Shown here one piece after another: positions 11,622 to 24,169 of a stretch of 64,000 nt of DNA; within the stretch, counting starts at the first letter, position 1; the number at the start of each line of letters is the position of its first letter. This DNA comes from Selaginella tamariscina (Eukaryota; Streptophyta; Lycopodiopsida; Selaginellales; Selaginellaceae). The notes under the pieces are model-generated. The model had not been told where the DNA came from. It did not search any database and worked only from the letters and a program-made list of their open reading frames with translations. A program made the position numbers and the translations under genes. The DNA lies in NCBI GenBank assembly GCA_003024785.1, contig PUQB01000196.1, positions 1 through 64,000 of the forward strand, given 5' to 3'.

Positions 11622-14126
11622 ATGGAGGATGATGCTTTTGAAGGGGATTTCACTATCGGTGAGGAGTACTTAAACTCCTCCAACGAGGAGCTTACAGAGG
11701 AAGAGTATGGGGTCTTCTTTGACTCCATAATCAATATTGAAGAGATCACGGTGCGTAAATTTAGGTTTCTATAAACACATGGTACTTTTAAGTTTTTATA
11801 AACACATGATACTAGTTAAACGAGTAACATATACGTTTGCCAGCATATATAGTCATTTTCAGTTGCTAATGCTATATTCGTGCATCTACTAAATGAATTA
11901 CTTATTATAAAAGGGAATTTAAAAAATATTAAAATAATCAACCTAAAAGTAGTGTTATAGCCTAGGCATGTAGAAAAATATAGTCTTAATTTATATAATT
12001 TACCTACTCTACTTGTTAATATATGTACTTCACAATTAAAAAGCTACCCTCTAATCCTCCTACAGGAAGATACACTAACTGGAAAGGTGGCGGAGACGTC
12101 CACTAATGAGGTATAATAAATATCAATAATATTCTTAGAGAATAATAGTGCATTATTAGCATAAATTATAGGAGTAATAACAATGCTATTCACTTCAGGC
12201 ATATTCAGTGATTCATTTAGCATGTCTTCTATTATTTTAAAATTAACATGCCAAGTTTCCTTTTCTTTTTTTCCCCTTTAAGACAAGCTTAATTAAAATT
12301 CTATGTGTATAAAGTATCAAATATACATGTACACAGACAACTTAGTGACCTTTAATTCTATTGGTTAATATTATATACTTGACAACATCTTTTGAGCCCT
12401 CTAATTTTCCTCCTCCAGGAAGAGACGATTGCAAAGGTGGCAAAGACGTCCACTACCGAGGTAGAAAACTATAATAAATATTAATAATATTCTTAAGAGA
12501 ATAAGAGTATGTTAATACAGTCTATAGCATAGATTATATGAGTAATAGTGGTGTTATTCAGTTTTGTACACACTCCACGTATTCACTAGTTCATCACTAT
12601 GTCTACAGTGGGTAGATTAGATTCTTGGAATCTCTGCCATTGTAATGTGCACAAACTTAGCAGTAAAACAATGTATTAATCTCAAATATGCATAGTGGCT
12701 TATTACATAGAAAGCAATAACAAATTCATATAGTGATGTTGTTCAACTTCTACGCCCATGCATTTTCTTATTTATTAGTATATTCTACATCTAAGTGAAT
12801 TAGATATCTGAATTTAAAATTAATGTGCCATGTTTTTCTTTCTTTAATACATGCTTAATTAAAATCTAACATGTGTAACAAATTTGTTTCATTGTATCAA
12901 CTATACATAGAAAACTTATTGACTCTTGTTACCCTAAATAATGTAAAGCATAGGTTTAGGTTTAAACCCGCTCATGAATGCTAGGGCTGCGTTCGATAGA
13001 TACATGAAATACAAACCATGCACTCCTTACATATAATATACATAGAAATTAAGCTAGTTGTAAACCCTTCTAATTTTGCACATGTTTAATTTGAATTACA
13101 CAATCACACAAATATACCAAGTGTACATGAAACCTTATCAAAATATAAAACTTAATATAAGTAGTACATTACTGCATGATGTATAGAAACTCACTATATA
13201 TTTGCTTTATCATTTGATTTTTTATTACTTAAAACATTTCTTTGTTTTTCTTCATGCATGCCATTTAGAATGGAACGCCCCAGGAGCATGAGAAATCACA
13301 AAAGAGGGAATTAGAGTCTCGTAGTGACATTGCAAAAAGGTAATTTATCTTCACATTTGTTTGCTCTTGTTTTAAAAGATTCTCTTTATCATATCAGGCA
13401 GAAACGAGACAAGGGCGGTAGGTTTGTTCGTCATGAGGAGGATGTAAACAGGAGGTATGTTTTCAAACTAATTATTACTCATAATATACTTATATTTTTC
13501 AGGTACATTATACATTACTTAGCTATTATTCATCATAGTACATTAATATGATACATTATACATTATCTAAGTACGGTTTGAATGCTATAAATGTTAATCT
13601 GATGCAGATGTAGTAATGTGGTGGAACTAGTACACATTGGAGAAGAGGGCCAGAGGGCCCTAAAACACTCTGTAATCCATGTGGAATTAAATGGGGCCGA
13701 GAGGTACGAGTTAGACAAACACTAATACACATACACATATATTATGTTATTTGTCATATACATGCTGAGGTGCATGTGCAATATTCAATTTACAGAATCG
13801 AATGGAAAAGACAAAGAAAGCAAGGTTAATTAAGTCGTTAGCATTGAGAATACATTTATTTAAATTGGGCAATTCTACTACATTTTATACTTACCACACG
13901 ATGTGTATATAAATGTCTTCATAAATAAAATTGAAATTAGACAACTAAGTTAAACTAGACTACATGTTTTAGGTCTCTTAGTCAACCAATACTATGGCAA
14001 TGTGCATGAAAGAAATGTAGACCACTACTTATACTAAATAAGTTTAAGCAAGAGTATCTATACACATTCTAACCTACACACATATATAAGCAATACATAT
14101 ATATTTGCAGGTTCATGGTAGATTAA
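11622..14126 (+). CDS. Small GATA-type zinc-finger protein, eight exons, one base missing in the finger exon
   Basis: Exons by GT-AG and phase: 11622-11750, 12066-12110, 12419-12460, 13269-13339, 13398-13454, 13608-13703, 13796-13824 and 14111-14126, giving about 161 residues. The N-terminus is acidic (MEDDAFEGDF start). Exons 2 and 3 encode near-identical short peptides (VAETSTNE, VAKTSTTE), so one exon was duplicated. A basic region (QKRDKGGRFVRH) precedes the finger. Exon 6 encodes RRGPEGPKTLCNPCGIKW, a plant GATA finger half. The first Cys pair (CSN then C) lies one base out of frame at about 13615-13618 (aatgtgg where aattgtgg is expected), and all later phases fit if one T is missing. 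Spacing between Cys pairs would be 17 residues; most plant GATA factors have 18. Such factors bind GATA sites in the nucleus. The basic tail after the finger is short. Confidence 0.72.
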
Positions 14127-15697
14127 ATTTGTTTGCATTAAACACAAATGGGATGACTATTCATTTGACAGGGATGATTCAAGAAAACTCCCTCTTAAAC
14201 AAGGAATTATCGTCTCATTACAATCATCAAAGGTGGTTAAATGTGTGTTTTTGAGTTTGGAAGAAGGGGCATATTCAAAAAGAGTGAACACTACAATTTA
14301 ATAGAAGAAGGGGCATATTCAAACATAAGAGTAAACACAACATTTTGACAGAATGTGTAAAATAAGTTCTCATTATAATGCATGTTTTCGAAAGTGTAAC
14401 TCAAAAAGCAAACTATGTGATGAATTTATAATATAACGGAAAGTCAAATATTAACATATGGTGAATATGTTAAGGAATTGGTTTAAGATCTAATATAATT
14501 AAAATATTATTCGTTGTTTGCAATATTTTAACGATGGTAATTATAAGTAATACTAAGTGGAATAATTACTAAGTTCAAGTGACATGATTTGAACATGTAT
14601 AACTTGAAATTTTAGTTAGTTATAAGAACACACTTTGTATTCAAGTTATTTAATTTGACTAACTTATTATGAAGTTGTCTCATGTGGGATCATGAGAATG
14701 AAATAACATAATAACTTTTGGTAATAAATGAATTTAATATTATATTCTTATCAATGTAGTTTTAGTGTATATGGCACGATTTTAAAAAAAAAATGTTGGA
14801 AACATACACTTACATTTTTGGTTTATTGAGTATAAAAAAACTTGTATAATGAAGGCGTTTGGCGCACGCTTGTACATTTCATTATTAACTCTTTAAACTT
14901 GAAATTTATAACTTTTTTACAACATGGAGATTGATTAGTTTAATCTTTAAACAAGGTTGATTCCTTGGTTAATGAAAGCATTAATTTGAAGATCTCCATT
15001 TTGCTTAAAACACTAGACAATATGCAAGAACGTTTGAGTATATATAAGTTTTGGTGCATATACCTCTTTAGAAAAGTTATTATCTAGTGGGATTTTAAGT
15101 TGATTTTTGAAATCAACTTCAAATATAATTATTCAAAAAATAAAAAATAAATAAATTCTTGACTCTACATCACGGTCGTAAATGTGGTATTCATAAAATA
15201 TATAAACTATGTATATTCAGTCATCTAGAATATAGGAAAGTGAGACTTTTTGTTTTAATTAAGGTTCAATGGTGTTTCTTGAGTTTAATTCAATATTCAA
15301 AACAGTATGATATATCGAGTAGCGACATTAGTTCAATAAGTTTGTGTCCCTTGGTAATCATAATTCAAAGTTCTTAATGTATGGTTCAATTTTGTACTCA
15401 TTCTTATAAATTTCTTTTGTGAATCCACTTGTTATCTCATTGCGGTACTCATTCTTATAAATTTCTTTTGTGAATCCACTTGTTATCTCATTGCGGCCTA
15501 GGTCGGTGTTTGTTATGTGTATCCCTGGTTTGTTAATTTGCCTCTGAGGTAATCTCTCTCTCTCACTCTCCCCCTAGTGCTGTGTACTCTCCCTCTGCTC
15601 CATGTTTTTGAATTTATTCTTAATGAGTTTATCAGCTTTTGTTAGATATCACAAGTTATAAACTAGTGAGAAATGCTATCTTGGTACATATCGGACT
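14127..15697. other. Intergenic spacer
   Basis: AT-rich, no coding sequence supported. It contains the 51-bp tandem duplication listed separately. Confidence 0.5.
15394..15495. repeat. 51-bp perfect tandem duplication
   Basis: The sequence beginning gtactcattcttataaattt at 15394 is repeated without change from 15445. Perfect identity implies a recent event or an assembly stutter. Confidence 0.92.
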
Positions 15698-16140
15698 TTG
15701 GAAGATGTGGCTCTTGCCAAGGAGATAGCTAGTTTGGTGCTGAACAGAAGATCAAGATTAATCAAACGTACTGTAGAGCAGAGAGATGAGCTAGAACGGA
15801 TTAGACACGCGATGATTAATAGTCTTAAGAAGCGCCTCTCTAAACTTCATTACTTTTGGCATAGTTCAAGAGAAAATGGTGCTTATTTTACGCATGCTTA
15901 ACGGTCTGAAACGTTTAGTTATTTCCCATTCAGTAGAACTGGTAACAAACTTATCTGTCTCTCTCTCTCTCACACACAGAGTCTCGTACTTCTAACGCAA
16001 ATATGTATGTCGAAGACTAGATTCATTTACTTACCTCAGCTCTCAAAACTGAGGGGGGCAGGTGGAATATCTTGTAAATGGTGATGTTGCAACTCAATTG
16101 AAGCTTAAAGCGGACCCAGTAGAGCTTGAGGTTTTAAGGT
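15698..16140 (+). pseudogene. Gene fragment B (coiled-coil-like family F)
   Basis: A 67-codon frame (15698-15901) with LVLNRRSRLIKRTVEQRDEL looks like an amphipathic, charged helix. Downstream blocks near 15905-15950 (FPFSRTGNKL) and 16060-16130 (VNGDVATQLKLKADPVELEV) lie in different frames. They correspond to blocks of fragment A. This copy is less eroded than A, yet no full gene with start and stop can be assembled. Related pieces lie on the minus strand near 45.6 kb and possibly 18.1 kb. Confidence 0.6.
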
Positions 16141-16441
16141 CTTGGGTGCTTGTGTTGCTACTTGTAAGTTCTTTTGAATATTCTAGTGTATTATGGTAAA
16201 TATTGAGGTTTATTTTACTGATGTAAATATAATAAATTATAAAAACAATATGACTATAAGTCCATAAAATACATATTAATATCATATAGTCACATGTATA
16301 TGTATGCATGAGATATTGTTTTAGGCCTTTGTTTGTGTGTGTGCACCTGATGTTACCGATTTACATTTGGTAAGTGTATAACATAACACATAATTAGTAT
16401 ATTTATTATGCTTAATATATTACAAACATATGTTGTATGAC

Positions 16442-17143
16442 ATATAACATAATCACCATATTTGCTATGTAAATAACAACATATACTTTGTTTACTCACA
16501 TACTACATGATATATACGACTCATATATACGTGTATGTATATTTATGTATTACCTTCCCGGTGGTGACATACCCTACTACCTCTTCACTAACAACGTGCC
16601 CACTTATTTGCATATTCTTATTGACATTTGTATTCATACAATATACTATATTTATACATATATATATATGGAAGTTTATAAATCACGTGTGTATAAAATA
16701 ATACGTAGTAAAATTTATGCGTGTATGTCTTAAATATGAATGTAGTTCATTGTTTAGATATGATACACATACCACAAGGAGCTATGGAGCATATAACACA
16801 TAATCACCATATTTGCTATGTAAATAACAACATATAGTCTTGTTTACTCACATACTACATGATATATACGACTCATATATACGTGTATGTATATTTATGT
16901 ATTACCTCCCCGGTGGTGACATACCCCTACTACCTCTTCACTAACAACGTGCCCACTTATTTGCATATTCTTATTGACATTTGTATTCATACAATATACT
17001 ATATTTATACATATATATATGGAAGTTTATAAATCACGTGTGTATAAAATAATATGTAGTAAAATTTATGCGTGTATGTCTTAAATATGAATGTAGTTCA
17101 TTGTTTAGATATGATACACATACCACAAGGAGCTATGGAGCAA
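16442..17143. repeat. 351-bp tandem duplication
   Basis: About 16442-16792 and 16793-17143 are almost identical, including the phrase ggtggtgacataccc and the final caaggagctatggag. Differences are a handful of single bases and small indels. This is a young duplication inside the right arm of the larger segmental duplication. Confidence 0.9.
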
Positions 17144-17676
17144 ATATATACTATACAGATATCTCATTATCCATGTCCATGATCATTAGATTTGTAAAGG
17201 AGAATTCACTCTGTTGGAAAACTGTGGTGGATGCAAGAGATACTCTATAGAACCTATTAGCATAGTTATAATTACATATACAAGTTGATGGAGATTTAGA
17301 TATTCATATATGTACAATATATTGCCTATGTGTAAGAAAGAGGAAGAGAATATAGTTATGTATGGTCTTACAATAAATAATAGTACGTAAGTATGTTGTT
17401 ATTATCACAACCTATTTAAAATTAATTATAAATAAGCATATTTTACATCAAACAAACAAATCCGATTTATAAACTTTTTTAATTAAACTTATTTTAAAAT
17501 ATTTAATAATTAATTGATTATATTAAGTAAATAATAATTTTTTTAACTACATTTAATAGATTTTAAAACATCACCCAAATGAAAGTCTTAGAGCTAAGCC
17601 TTTGATAGCTACACAGAGTGTGGTATGGGTAGGAATCCAGGTTATAGTTGTTTCTTTGTATGCTGGATTCTGCAGC
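17144..17676. other. AT-rich spacer, end of segmental duplication
   Basis: The similarity to 10.98-11.02 kb ends near 17260. The rest is AT-rich with no coding potential. Confidence 0.45.
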
Positions 17677-17795
17677 CTAGAATATGAACGAATACAATAA
17701 ACAACTTAGCTCTCGTACCACGGTAGAATACAAAGTAATGAGAGATATATCGCTCAGTACCCACTGGCTTGTCATTGTGATATATATCTGTGTAC

Positions 17796-17927
17796 CCTCC
17801 TTAATCCATGCCTGAATATTCGGCAGTCCATGCAACTCAATCCTGGCCTTCCAATAATGCATTTCCTCAATGATAGCAAAAGCATGGGATGCTGTAATAA
17901 ACATCTGTTCAGCATCAGTAAGATAAG

Positions 17928-17973
<46 letters not shown>

Positions 17974-18143
17974 ACACCCACAAATCAATTTTAAAAAATG
18001 AAATTGTTACGTTGGTGACACGGATGACTGAATGGAACAAGGACTTCAGGATTCTTGACAGACTTACAGCCAATTCCATCTTCTGTTCATTTTTCTTTTT
18101 ATCCTTCTCGCGGTTAGAATAGTGAGATTGCTTCAATTTTAAA
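17796..18143 (-). pseudogene. Gene fragment D, two exon-like blocks
   Basis: On the minus strand, 17796-17904 is a 109-nt open exon-like block (starts MFITASHAFAIIEEMHYW) between a good acceptor (tgctgaacag) and a donor (gtacac). An upstream charged block ends at 18068 at a GTAAGT donor, and its coding side reads REKDKKKNEQKMELA. The intron carries (CA)n/(CT)n at 17936-17973. The composition is protein-like but I do not recognise the family, and no start or terminal exon is visible. The region around 18.0-18.2 kb is similar at nucleotide level to 45.3-45.7 kb. Confidence 0.45.
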
Positions 18144-18199
18144 TTACAATGGATTAGATATATACTCATGATTAACATTTGATAAATATTTTGAGTTAA

Positions 18200-19083
18200 A
18201 TAAAAATCTGATGTTTGAGACGGGGATTGTCTACGGACTGCAGCCGGATGCGTTGCTTATGATACTTCTAGCGCTTGTAATGCCTTCTAAGATTGCGGTG
18301 GTCATGTGTGTGTGAAAGAGAGTCCGTGCTAATTAGTTCTCTCCGTTGTGTGTTTGGTGCGTGTGAGAGAGATCCATATCATTCACAATGAAAAACAACA
18401 GATACGATAGCGCAAACCATGGATTAAACAGGACAAACACTTCAGTTTTAAAAAAGGGATTGACAAAGATGCCAGGATATATACAGATACAGAAAATGAG
18501 GTGAATCGAGCATGGATCGAGATTTGACACCCATGTATAATAGTGATGTATAGTGGTGATATCGATGAGGCATATCATTTGCGTATGGATCTTTGGTTGA
18601 GAATTGCAATTTTAATTAAGATGAAGAAGAAATTTTAGCTAATGTGTATTAAATAATAAATTAGGAACGAGGGATGCATTTTAGAGTTTGGTAAGAAAGG
18701 AGTATGTGTGCTAGGGTTAACACACCTGTGAGGACAACTACGTGGCTTTAAAGAAGGGAAATCTATGAAAGGAAAAGATCAAAGTCAGTGGGTTTTAGAG
18801 TTTGGAACAGTAAACAACTATTTGGCATGCGTGTCCTCAGTGTACGGGTGATTATAACTCAGATTAAGCTGTAATTTTGATCGATGTAATAGTTAATTAA
18901 ACATTTTTACAGCGTGGATCCTTATAAAAAATTTGACGTAATATAGTCCAGCGAAAACACCGAAATGCCATAAAATATTTATTTTAAAATATGTACAATG
19001 TTCACATAACTTGTATGTGTAAACATCCCATTAACGAAGATTTGTTACTAAAAGTTTCTTAAACTATGATCAAATATTATATA

Positions 19084-19139
<56 letters not shown>

Positions 19140-19793
19140 AATAGATACATGAAAGAAATAATACCTGTATACAACTTGTGTAATCATTCCATAATCATCA
19201 TATGTGTGTAGATAGACAGATAAATAGATAGATAGCACACTTTAAAACTATTTTGATTATAGCTAGTTTTCCAGTTTTGTACTGCACACTTTGTATATTA
19301 CCCCATTTTACTATACCTAAGTTGTAGACATGCAATATTTATATTGAATTTAATCCTATTACAGCATAGTGAACATGTGATATAATAATGCCTTAAACAC
19401 AGCTAAATATTACATTAATTATTATTATTATATATTTCTATATTATATATGTGTACACACACACACACACACATATACACTTAGAAATATCAATTTTAAG
19501 TGTTTGATTGAAAACAGAAGTTCTGTTGTAGGAGCCATCTGTACAAATTTTTAACTTAATTTTTAAGTAATGAATGAAGTAAAATTCATTCACACTAACT
19601 TTTAACTTAAATCAAGTAAGTGCGAGGATTCACTCTTTATCTTTTTAAGTGATTTTAATTGACCTTCGGAAGTCACTTACAAATATTTTCGCAAATATTT
19701 TCATTATAAAAAAATATTTAAAAAGTAAGTAGTGCAGACAGCATTAGTTTCGAGACATGTCGTGAAACCTTTGAAGATACATACATTCTCACA

Positions 19794-19849
<56 letters not shown>

Positions 19850-20557
19850 GACACATACACACACGTATATTATTAGTAGGAAAGTTAATGGGATCTTGGC
19901 AAGTTTATAAAGAGTTTAGACTGTAAAAATTAAAAGAGTATGAAAACGAGTTAAGGGTGAGTGAACTCAGTTAAATGCATAGAAAATTGTCAGAAATAGC
20001 GGTTTTAGATAAAATATGATGTTTTAAATTCATTTACAAATTCTAAATTTAATTGTAATATGGTGTATACACAGGTGTATATCAAAAGAGAGAGAGAGAA
20101 AATTTTAAAATGAAATAATATTTATAAAGAATTTAAAAACGTGATGTGAAACTTCACTCTTGCTTATCACAAACACGCATGCACAAAGTTTATAACATAT
20201 GTAACATTTTCAAAACTTAGTATGAATTAGATTAATTTGAATTAAATATGTGGTTAATATATGACTTGTTTGTTAAAAAATTTACTTAAAGATATAGGGG
20301 ATTATATGTAAATAATATGCTCTTAACTTAATTTTAAACCTACTTAATTAATGTAAAACTTAAGAGTTTGTGTCACCCCAATTTATTAACGTTGTCATAC
20401 TTCTTTACGACTAGAGAGTAGATATTAATATTTTTGCCGACAAACTTGTATCAAATATTATACGCGTATATGTGGCTTCTATTTAATATCAATTAATTTA
20501 GCATATAAACTTAATTAACAGTATATATAAAACTTATACAGAGATACATTACTGGCT
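18200..20557. other. Gene-poor spacer with two compound microsatellites
   Basis: AT-rich DNA. Compound tracts lie at 19083-19136, (TA)n(GA)n, and 19799-19850, (CT)n(TA)n. The stretch near 18780-18960 resembles 46.02-46.75 kb, apart from the R1 insertion there. No gene is supported. Confidence 0.55.
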
Positions 20558-23500
20558 ATGGCGGCAGCACTCATCCAGCAGTCGATGACATTACGATTCT
20601 CAATACCATGTACACAAAGAAGGCCACTATACGGTTGCCTAACAGGTCCCAGGTTCGATTCTAGCAACTCGTCAGCGGCACTCTCGTTATCTGGAGATGA
20701 AGCACTTGAGGCCCAGGTTCGATCTGAGAATGCTCAGTCTTCTGCGTTTGTTCGAATATCTGAAGGTATATTGGAATCTTCCGAGAGTGATATTGAAGAA
20801 TCTTCAACAATTACACAGGATTTCCGTGACGGTGGTGCTAATGAGGCTCCCTCTCTTGTAAGATATAAATATACGTATATGCATATTAATATGTGTATTA
20901 TATGCGTGTTTATACATGTGTATGTGCCCGTTCAATATATAATTATGAATATATATGCACATGTGCATATGTGAGAGACAGACAGACAGACAGACGCATC
21001 CTTGTGTAAGCACGTAACCTTCATGAAAGGAGAGCATGAGCTACTCTCTCACTCTCTTTCGTGTGTGTAGAAGATATATACACATACATATAACACATGC
21101 CTAACGGAATACAGACACATACATACACAAGGTGAACAAATATTAAGATTAGGTTCTGTTTATGTCATAAGGTGCCTGGAAGAGCTTATGGGAGGCTGAA
21201 GATAAACCTGGAACTTTTACTCTACAAAGCAAAACGTGGACAAAGATTTAGGAAAAAAAATATAGCAGAAGCCATATACAGAGAGGTAAGCATTTTAATT
21301 ATACTTTATATATTTACTATTGTTTATTTATCTGTTATTTATGTTGTTAATATGCTTAGTGCATCAGAGACTGGCCAGACGATGGTAGAGCATATGTTGC
21401 ATTTGGAAAGCTGCTTGAAAAATATGGTAAAATCCAGCAAGCAAGGAAGCTCTATGAAGATGCGTGTCAAGTTGCTCGTGGTGAAAACCCATATATATGG
21501 CAGGTCACTAGTTTGTGTGTGTGTGTGTGTGAGAGAGAGAGAGCACTCACATCTGTATAGTGTATTCCTGTAGGCTTGTATTTCATGTACATATAAACTT
21601 ATCATTGTCAAATGAGAAGAGTATACATATGCACGCACACACACACAAGCACAAAGACAACATTAACGTTTAAACAGGTGTGGGCCGTGCTTGAGGAGAA
21701 AACGGGGAATCTTGCAAGGGCAAGGTCTCTCTTCGATGCAGCGACAGTGGCAGATAAGACGCATGCAGCAGCTTGGCATGGTTGGGCAGTTCTTGAGCTT
21801 CGAAACGGAAACCTCAGGAAAGCTAAAAACTTGCTACTTAAGGGGCTTAAAAACTGTGGACAAAACGAGTATCTTTACCAAACACTTGCCATTATCGAAG
21901 CCAGAGAAGGTATGTGTCTACATTTTATTCATACACGTAATTATTGATCTATATATTTAAATACTTATGTATATGTCTGTACATGTTCTTGTTATTTTTC
22001 TAGGTAACATCGACCAAGCCAGATCTTATTTTGCAAAATCCACTCAAGTTAATCCCAAAAGTGCTGCCTGTTGGCTGGTAAGCTTGTGCGTAAATGTACG
22101 TTCTGTAGTAGACATATATACACGTATCTATGTATGTGTGTGTACATACGTACGGAAGATAAGTACAGGATGTAATCGTATTTCTTATTGCTAATAATTA
22201 TTATATTCATCCAGTTGAGGTTTATAATTAGATTCTGTCACGAGTTATGCATATTATTATACGTACACGTACCAATTATATACGGACACACCAGCAAAAC
22301 ATTGCATATGTAAATGTATATATATTCGATTTATCATTGATGTACACATGTAGATGTGGACGTACCTGAAAGCATGTTACATAGTAGATACATACGGTTA
22401 CAGTACATTTAGCTTTCTGGTTGTTAATGCTAATCAGTCACTACTAACAAAAAATAATTAAGCTTAATAAACTGTGCATGATAACAGAATACACTTGACA
22501 TAAACATGGAGGGTATCTGTACTAGATAACTATATGTATTCATTGTGTTTGGGAGGGGGGTTGGGTACGTACATACATGTTAAGTAACCGGGTTATAACA
22601 GGCTTGGGCACTGATGGAAGCAGAATGTGGAGTCAAGGATTCAGTTAGAAGGTTGTTTCAGGTATATAATTCTAACCATGGTTATGCAAATCTAGATGGG
22701 TTTAAGGTGTTCCTTCATAGTGGACACATACAACAAGCTATATTTAATTGAACACACACACGCACACAAGGTTTAATCATGGTTTTATACAAACCAGAGG
22801 GGTTTACAAGCATTCCCTCGTAGTGGACACATATGGCAAGCTTGGGCACGGTTTGAGGCCAAAGAGGGGAACCGTGGACGTGCGAGGGAGCTATTCCAGC
22901 GTGGAATGGAGCTTAACGCACAGGACGTGGTCATATTACAAGCATATGCACTCTTCGAGTACGACTGTGGCCAGCCGGATATTGCACGGAGGTACTTCAG
23001 GCGTGCTGTTTTAATTGATGCAAAACATCAACCACTATGGCTGGTACATCTCTCTCCATATACACACACGTGTATATATTTAAGAGACACATTTTGACTG
23101 TACTTACAAACAGACACAATACACAAAGAACGAGAAACATTAACACACCACACACCACACACACACACACAATCTGGTTTACAGGCATGGGGTTGGGTGG
23201 AATGGAAAGAAGGCAATCTCGATGCTGCTCGCGACTACTATCAGAAGTCTTTAACAATAAGCAACAGGAACACAAATGCAGTCTGGACATATCAGGTATA
23301 CTGCAGAATATCACATTTTATTTGGTAATAATAATTAGTTTTACTTAATGGGATGTTTTAGGCATGGGGAGTGTTGGAAAGCAAGGCTGGAAACTATGGT
23401 GCAGCAAGAGCATTATTCAGGAGTTCATTAAGATTAGATTCCCAGAATATGCCAACCTGGCTCTCCTGGGCAACCATGGAAGAGGAATGCGGTAACTCAG

Positions 23501-23902
23501 TTCGAGCCGATGAGTTAAGAAACCAATGCCTCCAACAGGTAATAATACATCAAACATTACTATATATATATATATATATATATAATATAATAATATAAGT
23601 TAATTAAACTTAATATACAGAGGACGGAGGTGGTGGAAGGAGTAACATGGGACATGAACATATCGGAGTTTTTTGCACCAACTATTGAAGGTTTAACAGG
23701 TTTTCTAGATAAAGATAAAGCAAGGCAAAACAAGGAGATTAACACTAATAACTTGATTAACGTGGATGAATATGGGGAAAGCACTAACTGGGGTACAGGA
23801 CATAACTTCGATGTTGATTCATTCTTGCAAGAAAATTTCCCACGGAGGTATAGAAAGACTAAACCCAGTAATACAAAGGCAAATGTAGCATCCAGAACTT
23901 AG
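20558..23902 (+). CDS. HCF107: HCF107/MBB1-like chloroplast RNA-binding HAT-repeat protein
   Basis: Ten exons: 20558-20857, 21172-21285, 21360-21503, 21678-21909, 22004-22077, 22602-22661, 22798-23043, 23185-23295, 23362-23538 and 23621-23902. All joins keep frame and give 579 residues. The N-terminus (MAAALIQQSMTLRFSIPC) is Ser/Arg/hydroxyl-rich, with no early acidic residues, as expected of a plastid transit peptide. From about residue 100 there is an array of roughly ten HAT/TPR-like helical repeats with the signature W-x-x-W-x-x-x-E-x-x-x-G-N (AWGWVEWKEGNLDAAR, WLSWATMEEECGNSVRA). The segment after the repeats (QQRTEVVEGVTWDMN) and the tail match the HCF107 family, which binds the psbH 5' leader and is needed for psbH processing and psbB translation. 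The family is usually about 650 residues; the shorter length here comes mainly from the N-terminus. No frameshift is seen. The gene converges on the IDD gene. Confidence 0.9.
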
Positions 23903-24169
23903 TGTCTAATGTTAATATACTGTTTTCAATTTGAGAATGGCTGCTCTCTCTCTCTACACACACACGTCTTGGAGATAAGCAAACAAAGCACGCACGCCCG
24001 CACGAGTAGCAATGAATGGCTAAGTCTATAGAGGTTTATTAAGCCATCAGAATGGATAGCCCAACAAATGTTACAAATGGCACCATGCTGGCAGTAATAT
24101 ACACACTTCTCCATGCTCATCCCTGCAAAACTACAGCTTACCCGTCACCTAGTAAGCACCACCATCTTT

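Noticed and set aside
22694-22900. Exon 7 of HCF107 starting at 22811 (after ttacaag)
   Set aside because: That start breaks frame. An acceptor at 22797 (aaaccag) restores phase and supplies the RGLQ residues expected after LFQ.
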